Assembly: GCA_910579725.1 (NCBI GenBank)
Contig: CAJTUD010000008.1
Span: 1 to 64,000 of the forward strand
Origin: an uncultured Oscillospiraceae bacterium
GTDB taxonomy: Bacteria; Bacillota; Clostridia; Oscillospirales; Oscillospiraceae
Reading direction: 5' to 3'
DNA length: 64,000 nucleotides
In this document: positions 40,718-49,021 of the stretch, piece after piece
How the letters are laid out: every line of letters starts with the position of its first letter
How positions within the stretch are numbered: the first letter of the stretch is position 1
Program-made: the position numbers and the translations under genes
Notes under the pieces: model-generated
Told to the model about the DNA's origin: nothing
The model's database searches: none
Seen by the model: the letters and a program-made list of their open reading frames with translations, nothing else

Positions 40718-42987
40718 CACAGCTTGTTCCGCATGATCTTCCCGCTGATGGTTTTAGGGAGCTCCTCCTTGAATACCACAATCCGGGGATATTTATACGG
40801 CGCGGTGTGCTTTTTGACGTAGTCCTGAATCTCCTTTTTCAGCTCCTCGGTACCCTCGGCACCGGGGACCAGTACAATGCTGGCCTTCACCACCTGCCCC
40901 CGGATCTCGTCCGGCGCGGCGGATACGCCGCACTCCAGTACATAGGGCAGTTCCATAATGACGCTTTCGATCTCAAAAGGCCCGATCCGATAGCCGGAGG
41001 ATTTGATGACGTCGTCCCGGCGTCCCACGTACCACAGATACCCGTCCTCATCCTGCCACGCCACATCCCGGGTGTGGTAGAGCCCGTCGTGCCAGACCTC
41101 CCTGGTCTGCTCCTCGTCCCGGTAGTACCCAGAGAACAGACCGGGTGCGCCCACGCCCTCCTGGGCGCGGATACAAATCTCTCCGTTCTCACCGGGAGAG
41201 ACGGGCTGGTCGTTTTCATCCACCAAAACCAGATCGTAGGTGGGCACAGGCTTGCCCATGGAGCCGATCTTCTGCTTGTTGCCCAGCAGATTGCCGATAC
41301 ACAGCGTGGTTTCCGTCTGGCCGAAGCCCTCGTGGATTTGCAGGCCGGTCTGGCTCTCAAACTGACGGAATACCTCCGGGTTCAGAGCCTCGCCGGCGGT
41401 GGTGGCGTGCTTGATGCTGCTCAGGTCGTAATGACTGAGATCCTGCTTGATAAGCATCCGGTACATGGTGGGCGGGGCACAGAAAGTGGTGATGTTGTAC
41501 CTGGCAAACAGCGGCAGAATATCGGAGGCGTCAAAGCGGTCAAAATCATAGGTAAATACCGCTCCTTCGCACAGCCACTGGCCGTACAGCTTCCCCCACA
41601 GGGCCTTGCCCCAGCCGGTCTCGCTGATGGTGAAGTGAAGACCGTCGGCGTGGACGCAGTGCCAGTATTTGGCGGTGATAAAGTGGCCCAGGGCGTACTG
41701 ATAGCTCTGAGCGGCAATCTTGGGATAGCCGGTGGTGCCGGAGGTGAAGAACATCAGCATCAGGTCTCTGCCGCAGGGAGCGTCCTCCGTCCGCTCAAAC
41801 TTGCTGCGGTACATGGCATACTCCTCGTCGAAGTCATGCCAGCCTTCCCGCCTGCCGCCCACCATGATTTTCAGCTTCAGACTTGGGCTGTCCTTCTGGG
41901 CGACGTCCACCTGATGGGCTGTATCGCCGTCAGCGGTGCAGAGAATGGCACTGACCTCTGCCGCATTGAAGCGGTAGGAAAAGTCATGCTCCTGGAGTTG
42001 GTTGGTGGCGGGGATGGCAATGGCGCCCAGCTTGTGGAGGCCAAGGATGGCGAACCAGAATTGGTAGTGCCGCTTGAGCACCAGCATCACCCGGTCGCCC
42101 CGCCGGATGCCCAGGGCCTTGAAGTAATTGGCCGCGCGGGAGGATGCCCGGGACATATCCTCGAAAGTAAAACGCCGTTCCTGCTTGTTCCTGTCCAGGT
42201 GAAGCATGGCCAGCTTGCCTGGGTACCTGGCAGCAATGGCGTCCACGCAGTCGAAGGCAAAATTGAACTTCTCCGCGTTGGGAAAACGCAGGGACTGGAG
42301 CACTCCCCGTTCGTCCTCTCTGGCATCAAAAAAGCTTTTGCAGACATAGTCCTCGCTGGACCGGGCCTGGACAATGGACTGGCGGACAGCTTTCTCGTCA
42401 GCCTTTTCCCCGGAGACGACCACCGCACAGAACACGCAGGGCCTGCCGCCGACGGCAATCATACCGTGAGGCGTGGAGGAATTATAGAGAATGCTGTCGC
42501 CCTCCCTGAGAATCTCGGTGTGCTCGCCCACCTGGATCTTCAGCTGGCCGGAGAGGACGATGTCAAACTCCTGACCGGAGTGAGTAGTAAGGTGGATGGG
42601 CATGTGCTGCTGGGCCTCGTCGTAGTCGTAGGTGACGTAGTAAGGCTCCGCCAGCTTGTTGCGGAAGAAGGGGGCCAGATTGGAGATCTCAATACCGGGT
42701 TCCCTGGCGGTCTGCTGGCCCTCTCCCTTGCGGGTGACGGTATAACTGGACAGATGGGCGCTGTGGCCCTCCAGCAGGTCGGTGATCCCGATGCCGAAGG
42801 CCAGAGAGCACTTGTGGATAAAGGTGAAGGGCAGGTCGGCCATACCTCCCTCGTAAGCCCGGTACTCCTCGGGGGTGGTGTCGGTCTTCCGGGACATTTC
42901 CCCCACGGAAAAACCGCAGATACCCCGCATCTCGCGAATTCGGAAAGCCACTTCCATCAGCTGACTGTTGACATGGGTTGTGTCCAT
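40717..42987 (-). CDS. Fusion: XRE HTH + cupin + AMP-forming acyl-CoA synthetase
   Basis: This is a 756-residue protein. Residues about 10-65 form an XRE-type HTH (IREMRGICGFSVGEMSRKTDTTPEEYRAYEGG). Residues about 115-192 form a cupin (HLTTHSGQEFDIVLSGQLKIQVGEHTEILREGDSILYNSSTPHG). Residues about 235-756 form an acyl-CoA synthetase with adenylation loop FTSGTTGYPK (414-423), GFGQTETTL, GYYRDEEQT, YVGRRDDVIKSSGYRIGPFE and the C-terminal K750 in ISGKIMRNK. It activates a carboxylic acid to its CoA ester via the acyl-AMP. Start chosen at 42987 (GGAGGA upstream). It is first in a T-box-controlled operon. Confidence 0.9.
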   Translation of the reverse strand: MDTTHVNSQLMEVAFRIREMRGICGFSVGEMSRKTDTTPEEYRAYEGGMADLPFTFIHKCSLAFGIGITDLLEGHSAHLSSYTVTRKGEGQQTAREPGIEISNLAPFFRNKLAEPYYVTYDYDEAQQHMPIHLTTHSGQEFDIVLSGQLKIQVGEHTEILREGDSILYNSSTPHGMIAVGGRPCVFCAVVVSGEKADEKAVRQSIVQARSSEDYVCKSFFDAREDERGVLQSLRFPNAEKFNFAFDCVDAIAARYPGKLAMLHLDRNKQERRFTFEDMSRASSRAANYFKALGIRRGDRVMLVLKRHYQFWFAILGLHKLGAIAIPATNQLQEHDFSYRFNAAEVSAILCTADGDTAHQVDVAQKDSPSLKLKIMVGGRREGWHDFDEEYAMYRSKFERTEDAPCGRDLMLMFFTSGTTGYPKIAAQSYQYALGHFITAKYWHCVHADGLHFTISETGWGKALWGKLYGQWLCEGAVFTYDFDRFDASDILPLFARYNITTFCAPPTMYRMLIKQDLSHYDLSSIKHATTAGEALNPEVFRQFESQTGLQIHEGFGQTETTLCIGNLLGNKQKIGSMGKPVPTYDLVLVDENDQPVSPGENGEICIRAQEGVGAPGLFSGYYRDEEQTREVWHDGLYHTRDVAWQDEDGYLWYVGRRDDVIKSSGYRIGPFEIESVIMELPYVLECGVSAAPDEIRGQVVKASIVLVPGAEGTEELKKEIQDYVKKHTAPYKYPRIVVFKEELPKTISGKIMRNKL

Positions 42988-43023
42988 GGGTGATTCCTCC
43001 ATGAAAAAATGTGTGCGCTGAGA

Positions 43024-43067
43024 AAAATAAAAAACCCGTCTCAAAGAAACCTTCTTTGAGACGGGTT
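43024..43067 (-). terminator. Regulated terminator of the T-box
   Basis: A 16-bp perfect stem (AACCCGTCTCAAAGAA / TTCTTTGAGACGGGTT) is followed on the minus strand by TTTTATTTTTC. It ends about 37 bases before the ligase ATG. Confidence 0.92.
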
Positions 43068-43310
43068 CACAAACAAATCATGTACCCGCGGTACCACTCA
43101 AATTGCGTTCCGGACAGAACGCCCCTTCGGGCTCCAACAAGCCCTATGCACTCACGCGGCAGTTACGGGAAGCGTCTACTTGCCTGACCGGCAGACGTTC
43201 GGGCCTCCAGCTCGGAAGGGATAGGACACTGGGACCGCCTTGCCGCCGGGCTTTCACCAATACCCGGCTCTCTGGGGACAGACAGCCCCGTCCGTCTTCG
43301 TCATCGCTTT
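43024..43310 (-). promoter_or_regulatory. T-box riboswitch leader (specifier best read as AUC, Ile)
   Basis: On the minus strand: stem I start AAAGCGATGACGAAGACG (43301-43310 and on), AGAGAGCCGGG with a GGTGAAAGCCCGGC distal arm, the antiterminator motif GAGTGGTACCGCGGG (43085-43100), and a terminator at 43024-43067. Pairing GAAG/CTTC below the specifier loop and GCGATGAC / CGAGC as the K-turn places the loop as GTCCTATCC. Aligning it to the B. subtilis glyQS leader puts ATC at the specifier position. TAT (Tyr) is the main alternative. T-boxes switch genes on when the matching tRNA is uncharged. Confidence 0.9.
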
Positions 43311-43326
43311 TTATTCACTTGCCGGT

Positions 43327-43355
43327 ATTTTACATGATTCCCGCTCTGTTGTCAA
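43327..43355 (-). promoter_or_regulatory. Promoter of the T-box operon
   Basis: TTGACA (43350-43355) and TAAAAT (43327-43332) on the minus strand with a 17-base spacer. Transcription would start just before the T-box stem I. Confidence 0.85.
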
Positions 43356-43570
43356 TAGGAAAAACGCGTAAATTTCGCCAAAAAACTTGTCCCACGGAAT
43401 GTTCTAACATTTAACAGCCGCTCTTTTCTCATGTTTCTTCCGCTCCTGTCCATACTACTTTCACAACCGCCGGGCATCGCAGGCCGCTTTTTATCACACC
43501 GCGCCTCCGGCTGCAAAATCAGACGCGGAAAATCTGCTCCGGCAAATTGTATGGAGAGGACCACGAACAG

Positions 43571-45601
43571 ATGAAAGAAACCTTTACAGCGGCGGGAAAC
43601 CGCCTGCAATATGAAAAATCCCCCTACCTCCTTCAGCACGCCCAAGACCCCGTCCATTGGTGGAGCTGGTGCCCCGGGGCATTCCTGGAAGCCAAAAGGG
43701 AGGACAAGCCCATCCTTTTGTCCATCGGCTACTCCACCTGCCACTGGTGCCACGTCATGGGCAGGGAGACTTTCCAGGACGAGGAAGTAGCCTCAGCGCT
43801 GAACCGGGACTTTGTCTGCATCAAGGTGGACCGGGAGGAGAGACCTGATATTGACGGGGTGTATATGGCTGCCTGTCAGGCCCTTACCGGCTCCGGCGGC
43901 TGGCCGCTGACCATTCTCATGACCCCGGAGCAGGAGCCCTTCTGGGCTGGCGCTTATCTGCCGCCCAGGGGACAGGGAGGACGGCTGGGTCTCCTGGAGC
44001 TCCTTGACGAGGTTTCACGTCTGTGGCATGGGGACCGTAAACGGCTGCTGGAGCTGGGGCAAGAGGTCTCCCGGCACATCGCTCCCTCCCGGACGGCCTC
44101 CGGAGAGCCGGACGGCGCTTTGCTTCGAAAAGCACTGTGGGAGTTGTCCCGGCGGTTTGACCGGGAGTACGGCGGCTTTGGAACTGCTCCTAAATTTCCA
44201 GCTCCGCATATACTGGTCTTTCTTCTGGAATACGCCCGACGGGCAGAGGACTCCGCAGCGCTGGAAATGGCGGAAATCACCCTGACCCAGATGGCCCGGG
44301 GCGGCATCTTTGACCAGATCGGAGGCGGCTTCTGCCGCTACAGCACCGATGAAGCGTGGCGGACCCCTCATTTTGAAAAAATGCTCTGCGACAACGCTCT
44401 ACTGGCCTATGCCTATCTGGAGGCCTACGCCCAGACCGGGCGGCCCTATTACCGGGAAATTGCTTGCCGGACTCTGGATTATGTGACAACAGAGCTGGGA
44501 CTGCCCGGAGGCGGCTTCGCCAGCAGTCAGGACGCGGACAGCGGCGGCGAGGAGGGCGGGTTCTACCTCCTTGCGCAATCTGACGCAGAAGAGGTCCTGG
44601 GTACAGGGGAGGCTCAGGAGCTGTGCCAGCGGCTGTCCATTGCAGGGGAGAAGAGCATTCCCAACCTGCTGGCGGATCCCGGCTTCGAAAGCTTCTGGAT
44701 GGAACAGGAGGCCCGGTGTCTCCGGCTGGCCGCCTTTCGCAGGCGGCGGCGGACACTTCACCGGGACGACAAGGTGCTCACCAGCTGGAACGCCATGATG
44801 ATCGCTGCTCTGGCCAAGGCCAGCCGGGTACTGGGAGAGGTGCGCTATCAGCAAGCGGCCCGGAGCGCCCGGCTGTTTCTGAAAACCCGGCTGACCCGGT
44901 CCGACGGCCGCCTGTGGCTGCGATGGCGGGATCGGGAGCCAGCCGTCGACGGACAGCTGGATGACTACGCTTTCTACTGCTGGGCTCTGGTGGAGCTGTA
45001 TGAGACGGACTTTTCCCCCTCCTGCCTCCGGGAGGCGGCAGGTCTGGCGGACCGGATGGCTGCGCTGTTCTGGGATCAGGAGGACGGAGGGTTCTTCCGC
45101 ACAGCCTCCAACAGCGAGCGGTTGATCGTCCGGCAGAAGGATTCCTCTGACGCGGGAATCCCCTCCGGGGCGGCAGCGGCAGGACTGGCTCTGGCCAAGC
45201 TGGCCCGGCTGACCGGAGAGGAGCGGTTTCGCTCTCTGGCGGCAAAGCAATTGTCCTGGTTGGCGGGAGAGGCCAGAGATTTCCCCTCGGCTCACTGCTT
45301 TTCTCTGTTGGCGATGCTGGAGCAGCTATATCCCCTCCGGGAGCTGGTATATGCCACCGGAACTGGCGTGCCGCCCTGGCTGGCCGGCGTGGGGGAGACC
45401 TACCGGTTGGCCATTCTGGCCAAAACACCGGAGAGTGCCCGGGCTCTGGCAAATCTCTCCGCTCGGTCGGAGCGGTACCCCATTCCTGAGACAGGCGAAC
45501 AGTACCACCTCTGCCGGGAGGGAATGTGCGCTCCGCCGGCGGAGAGTTTGTCCGCCCTGAGAAGACTGATGCAGGAGGATCGGGAACCGGCTCCGCAATA
45601 G
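43571..45601 (+). CDS. DUF255/YyaL-type thioredoxin-domain protein
   Basis: The 676-residue protein has an N-terminal thioredoxin-like domain (NRLQYEKSPYLLQHAQDPVHWWSW, then GYSTCHWCHVM with C57/C60). A long alpha/alpha-barrel of the six-hairpin glycosidase type follows (GGIFDQIGGGFCRYSTDEAWRTPHFEKMLCDNA, KVLTSWNAMMIAALA, DYAFYCWALVELYE). This is the widespread YyaL/SPATA20 family, probably a redox-linked sugar-acting enzyme of unknown reaction. The ATG at 43571 (MKETFTAAG) is chosen; an upstream TTG in frame is less likely. The gene is monocistronic or shares a message with the racemase gene 56 bases downstream. Confidence 0.9.
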   Translation: MKETFTAAGNRLQYEKSPYLLQHAQDPVHWWSWCPGAFLEAKREDKPILLSIGYSTCHWCHVMGRETFQDEEVASALNRDFVCIKVDREERPDIDGVYMAACQALTGSGGWPLTILMTPEQEPFWAGAYLPPRGQGGRLGLLELLDEVSRLWHGDRKRLLELGQEVSRHIAPSRTASGEPDGALLRKALWELSRRFDREYGGFGTAPKFPAPHILVFLLEYARRAEDSAALEMAEITLTQMARGGIFDQIGGGFCRYSTDEAWRTPHFEKMLCDNALLAYAYLEAYAQTGRPYYREIACRTLDYVTTELGLPGGGFASSQDADSGGEEGGFYLLAQSDAEEVLGTGEAQELCQRLSIAGEKSIPNLLADPGFESFWMEQEARCLRLAAFRRRRRTLHRDDKVLTSWNAMMIAALAKASRVLGEVRYQQAARSARLFLKTRLTRSDGRLWLRWRDREPAVDGQLDDYAFYCWALVELYETDFSPSCLREAAGLADRMAALFWDQEDGGFFRTASNSERLIVRQKDSSDAGIPSGAAAAGLALAKLARLTGEERFRSLAAKQLSWLAGEARDFPSAHCFSLLAMLEQLYPLRELVYATGTGVPPWLAGVGETYRLAILAKTPESARALANLSARSERYPIPETGEQYHLCREGMCAPPAESLSALRRLMQEDREPAPQ

Positions 45602-45657
45602 CCGTCTTGTATCCCTCCTCTGCCTGTGCTACACTACAGGCAGGGGAGGGATTATTT

Positions 45658-46356
45658 ATGAAGAAAAAAACGATCGGCATTCTGGGCGGCATGGGTCCGC
45701 TGGCCACCGCGGACCTGTTTGAGAAAATCATTGCCCACACCAGGGCGGCCCGGGATCAGGAGCACTTGCGGGTGCTGATCGACAGCAACACCCGGATTCC
45801 GGATCGAACAGCAGCCATTCTCCAAGGCGGCGAGGATCCGGCTCCGGAGCTGAGATCCAGCGCAAGGGGGTTGGAGCGTCAGGGCGCGGAGCTGCTGATT
45901 ATGCCATGCAACACCGCCCACTATTTTTATGACGCGGTGCAGTCTTCGGTATCCATTCCGGTGCTCCACATGATCCGGATCATGGTGCAGGCGCTCCGGA
46001 GGAAGGGAATCCAGCAGGCGGGACTACTGGCCACCGATGGCACCATACAGACCGGCATCTATCAAAAATGTTTTGAGAATTCCGGCATCTCTCTGCTCAC
46101 TCCGGATCCGGCAGGACAGAAGGCGCTGATGGACATGATCTATCAGGGGGTAAAAGCGGGCAGGCGGACCTATGACTCCGGTCCGGTCCGGCAAACCATG
46201 GAGGATCTGCTCCATCAGGGAGCGGAAACGCTGATTCTGGGCTGTACGGAGCTTCCTCTGGCAGTCCGGCTATACCATTTGGATTTTCCCACCTCCGATC
46301 CCACGCTGGAGCTGGCGCTGGAGGCCATCCGTCAGGCCGGAGGGGAGACGGTCTGA
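45658..46356 (+). CDS. Aspartate/glutamate racemase family protein
   Basis: The 232-residue cofactor-independent racemase has IGILGGMGPLATADLFEKI at the start and two catalytic cysteines, C84 in MPCNTAHYF and C196 in LGCTELPLA. Both are present, so it should be active; the substrate is probably Asp or Glu. The ATG at 45658 follows GGGGAGGG. A CTGCCTGT/ACAGGCAG hairpin lies just before the ribosome site (about 45620-45643). Confidence 0.92.
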   Translation: MKKKTIGILGGMGPLATADLFEKIIAHTRAARDQEHLRVLIDSNTRIPDRTAAILQGGEDPAPELRSSARGLERQGAELLIMPCNTAHYFYDAVQSSVSIPVLHMIRIMVQALRRKGIQQAGLLATDGTIQTGIYQKCFENSGISLLTPDPAGQKALMDMIYQGVKAGRRTYDSGPVRQTMEDLLHQGAETLILGCTELPLAVRLYHLDFPTSDPTLELALEAIRQAGGETV

Positions 46357-46849
46357 TTCTCCCTCCAGGTATGGCGGGAAAGACGGAGAAATGACACAAA
46401 CATGCAAAAGCTGTCGTTATGTCAACAAACCCTGGCGCGTTATCAGCGGAAAACCAGGGTTTCCGGGTTTTCAACATCCTGGGGAAAACCTCTTGGACCC
46501 GTTGGAACAAGGGACAAAAGCGTTGTGGAAAACTCTGTGGAAATTGTTTATAACTTCTGGTACTTGAAATTATCCGATTCTTTATGTAAACTTTTTTCAT
46601 CCAAATCCCTGGGAAAGAACAGCCAGGAAATGTGCCGCATTTCAAAGATATTTCGGTAAAAAAATCAGATATACCAGAAGAGTGTCCGCCATGCCCGGAC
46701 AGGTTTTGTGTAATTCTCACGGGAAATGGAGAGAAACAGGATATTCCTGCAAGTCCGGTTGCAAAAATACATTTTGTATTCAAACAAACGATTGAACAGC
46801 GGCGGCTGATACAGAAGGTGTATCAACCGCCGCTGTTTGCTGCCGTTTG
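46357..46849. other. AT-rich intergenic region with DnaA-box-like 9-mers
   Basis: No gene is supported. Three sequences within 80 bases resemble weak DnaA boxes: TTTTCAACA (46468-46476), and TGTGGAAAA (46524-46532) and TGTGGAAAT (46536-46544), which are TTTTCCACA and ATTTCCACA on the other strand. AT-rich DNA follows. Neither dnaA, dnaN nor other origin genes are near, so an origin is not claimed. Confidence 0.35.
46795..46837 (-). terminator. Terminator of typA
   Basis: A long imperfect stem (AACAGCGGCGGCTGATAC / TGTATCAACCGCCGCTGTT) lies just after the typA stop. The downstream T-tract on the minus strand is weak (TTCAATCGTTTGTTTG). Confidence 0.7.
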
Positions 46850-48679
46850 TTATTTTTTGCCGCCTTTCAGGGCTTTCATCCGTTTTTCATGGTCCAGAAT
46901 GCGCTTGCGGATACGCAGGCTCTTGGGCGTAACCTCCAGCAGTTCGTCGTCCGCCAGAAACTCCAGGCACTGCTCCAGACTCAGCACCCGGTGGGGTACC
47001 AGACGCAGAGCATCATCGCTGCCGCTGGCCCGCATGTTAGTCAGCTGCTTTTTCTTGCAGACGTTGACGGTGATGTCCTCCTGCTTGGGGCTGACGCCCA
47101 CCACCATACCGGCGTAGACGGGCACCCCCGCGCCGATGAACAGCGCGCCGCGCTCCTGAGCGTTGAAGAGGCCGTAGGTAATGGACTCGCCGGTTTCAAA
47201 GGCGATGAGGCTGCCGGTATTCCGGCGGCTCAGATCTCCCTTGTAAGGGGCATAACTGTCAAAAATGGAGGCCATGATGCCTTCGCCCCGGGTATCTGTC
47301 AGAAACTCGTTGCGGTAGCCAAACAGTCCGCGGGCGGGCACCAGGAATTCCAGCTTCATCCGGTCGCCTACAGGGGTCATCTCCACCAGATCGCCCTTCC
47401 GGGATCCCATCTTCTCAATCACCGCGCCCACGCTGTCGGCGGGCACGTCGGCCACCAGACGCTCAATGGGCTCGCAGCGCACGCCGTCGATCTCCTGGTA
47501 GAGCACCCGGGGCGGGGAAACCTGGAACTCATAACCCTCCCGGCGCATGGTTTCAATGAGAATAGACAGGTGCATCTCTCCCCGGCCTGCCACGTTGAAG
47601 GCGTCCATGGCTCCCTCGATCTCCGTGATCCGCAGGGATACGTCCTTCAGCGTCTCCCGGAAAAGGCGGTCCCGGATCTGGCGTGAGGTAACAAATTTGC
47701 CCTCCCGGCCGCAGAAGGGAGAGTCGTTGATGGAGAAGGTCATCTCCATGGTGGGAGCGGAAATCTTCACAAATGGCAGAGGCTCCGGGCTGGCGACGGC
47801 GCAGATGGTGTCGCCGATGGTAATATCTCCGATGCCGCTCATGGCGATGATATTACCGGCGGAGGACTCGGTGACAGCTTTCTTGCTCAGACCGTCAAAC
47901 TCGTAAATGCTGACGGCCTTGGCCTTTTTAGGAGCGGCGTCCTGATCGTGATAGTTGCAGACGGCGATCTCCTGGTTCTGCCTGATGGTTCCCCGCTCAA
48001 TGCGGCCAACCGCAATACGGCCTACAAACTCATTGTAGTCAATGGAGCTGACCAGCATCTGGAAGGGGGCCTCCACATCCGCCTCCGGGGCCGGAATATA
48101 ATTGAGTATGGTTTCAAAAAGAGGCTTGAGGTCCGTACCCAGATCTTCGGGGTGGTAGGAGCAGATGCCCCGGCGGGCGGAGCAGAAAAGCATGGGGCTG
48201 TCCAGCTGCTCGTCGGTGGCATCCAGATCAATGAGCAAATCGCCGCATTCGTTGATGACCTCGTAAATCCGCTGGTCGGGCCTGTCAATCTTGTTGACAA
48301 CCACGATCACCCGGTGGCCCAGCTCCAGGGCCTTGGACAGGACAAAGCGGGTCTGGGGCATGGGGCCCTCGGCGGCGTCCACCAAAAGGATGACGCCGTT
48401 GACCATTTTCAAAATCCGCTCCACCTCGCCGCCAAAGTCGGCGTGGCCTGGGGTGTCCACAATGTTGATCTTGGTGTCGCCGTACTGGATGGCGGTGTTT
48501 TTGGCCAGAATGGTGATGCCCCGCTCTCTCTCCAGATCACCGGAGTCCATGACGCGGTCCACGACTTCCTGATTCTCCCGGTAGACGCCGCCCTGCTTGA
48601 GCATCTCGTCCACCAGGGTGGTTTTGCCGTGGTCCACGTGGGCTATGATAGCTACGTTTCTCAGTTTTTCGTTCTTCAC
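46850..48679 (-). CDS. typA: Translational GTPase TypA/BipA
   Basis: The 609-residue ribosome-binding GTPase has G motifs AHVDHGKTTL (14-23), ERGITILAKNTA, DTPGHADFGGEVER and NKIDRPDQR. The EF-G-like domains follow, with the BipA-specific C-terminus (GRGLFGYRNEFLTDTRGEG, NVCKKKQLTNMRASGSDDALRL). It supports ribosome assembly under stress. The start is a GTG at 48679 with AGAGG upstream, and the promoter at 48730-48758 fits a single-gene transcript. Confidence 0.97.
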   Translation of the reverse strand: MKNEKLRNVAIIAHVDHGKTTLVDEMLKQGGVYRENQEVVDRVMDSGDLERERGITILAKNTAIQYGDTKINIVDTPGHADFGGEVERILKMVNGVILLVDAAEGPMPQTRFVLSKALELGHRVIVVVNKIDRPDQRIYEVINECGDLLIDLDATDEQLDSPMLFCSARRGICSYHPEDLGTDLKPLFETILNYIPAPEADVEAPFQMLVSSIDYNEFVGRIAVGRIERGTIRQNQEIAVCNYHDQDAAPKKAKAVSIYEFDGLSKKAVTESSAGNIIAMSGIGDITIGDTICAVASPEPLPFVKISAPTMEMTFSINDSPFCGREGKFVTSRQIRDRLFRETLKDVSLRITEIEGAMDAFNVAGRGEMHLSILIETMRREGYEFQVSPPRVLYQEIDGVRCEPIERLVADVPADSVGAVIEKMGSRKGDLVEMTPVGDRMKLEFLVPARGLFGYRNEFLTDTRGEGIMASIFDSYAPYKGDLSRRNTGSLIAFETGESITYGLFNAQERGALFIGAGVPVYAGMVVGVSPKQEDITVNVCKKKQLTNMRASGSDDALRLVPHRVLSLEQCLEFLADDELLEVTPKSLRIRKRILDHEKRMKALKGGKK

Positions 48680-48729
48680 GCAGAAGACCTCTTTCTCTCA
48701 CAGAATGGTGGTTCTTTTTCAGCTTGCTT

Positions 48730-48758
48730 ATTGTATACCAAGATTTTTCCCATTTCAA
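48730..48758 (-). promoter_or_regulatory. Promoter of typA
   Basis: TTGAAA (48753-48758) and TACAAT (48730-48735) on the minus strand with a 17-base spacer. Confidence 0.75.
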
Positions 48759-48959
48759 CCCGCAATCCTAACAATTTTTTGCCTTTTGCCGGAGGATGTA
48801 CCGTGTATAGTCGACCAATATCACGTTGATACCGGCATTCTTCAGCTTGCCAACCGGGACGCTGGCAGCCTCCGATGGCAAAGCAGCGGACTTCCGGGTT
48901 TCTGCTTCCTGCAGGCTGATCATGACGGCAGCCTGAACCGGAGCAGTCCCGCCAGGCGC

Positions 48960-48988
48960 TTGACAATACTCGCCGGCGGTGGGATAAT
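48960..48988 (+). promoter_or_regulatory. Promoter of pepF
   Basis: TTGACA (48960-48965) and GATAAT (48983-48988) with a 17-base spacer, 34 bases before the ATG. The stretch 48759-48959 between the divergent promoters shows no supported gene. Confidence 0.75.
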
Positions 48989-49021
48989 ACAGGCATTATC
49001 CCACAGGAAGGAGCAAAACCA

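Noticed and set aside
46357..46849. Chromosomal origin of replication
   Set aside because: Only three weak DnaA-like boxes are present and no dnaA, dnaN, rpmH or gid genes lie nearby; kept only as a low-interest observation.
48768..48923. 51-codon minus-strand ORF between the pepF and typA promoters
   Set aside because: It lacks a ribosome site and recognisable family; the segment VPVGKLKNAGINVILVDY is protein-like, so a decayed gene is possible but not supportable.
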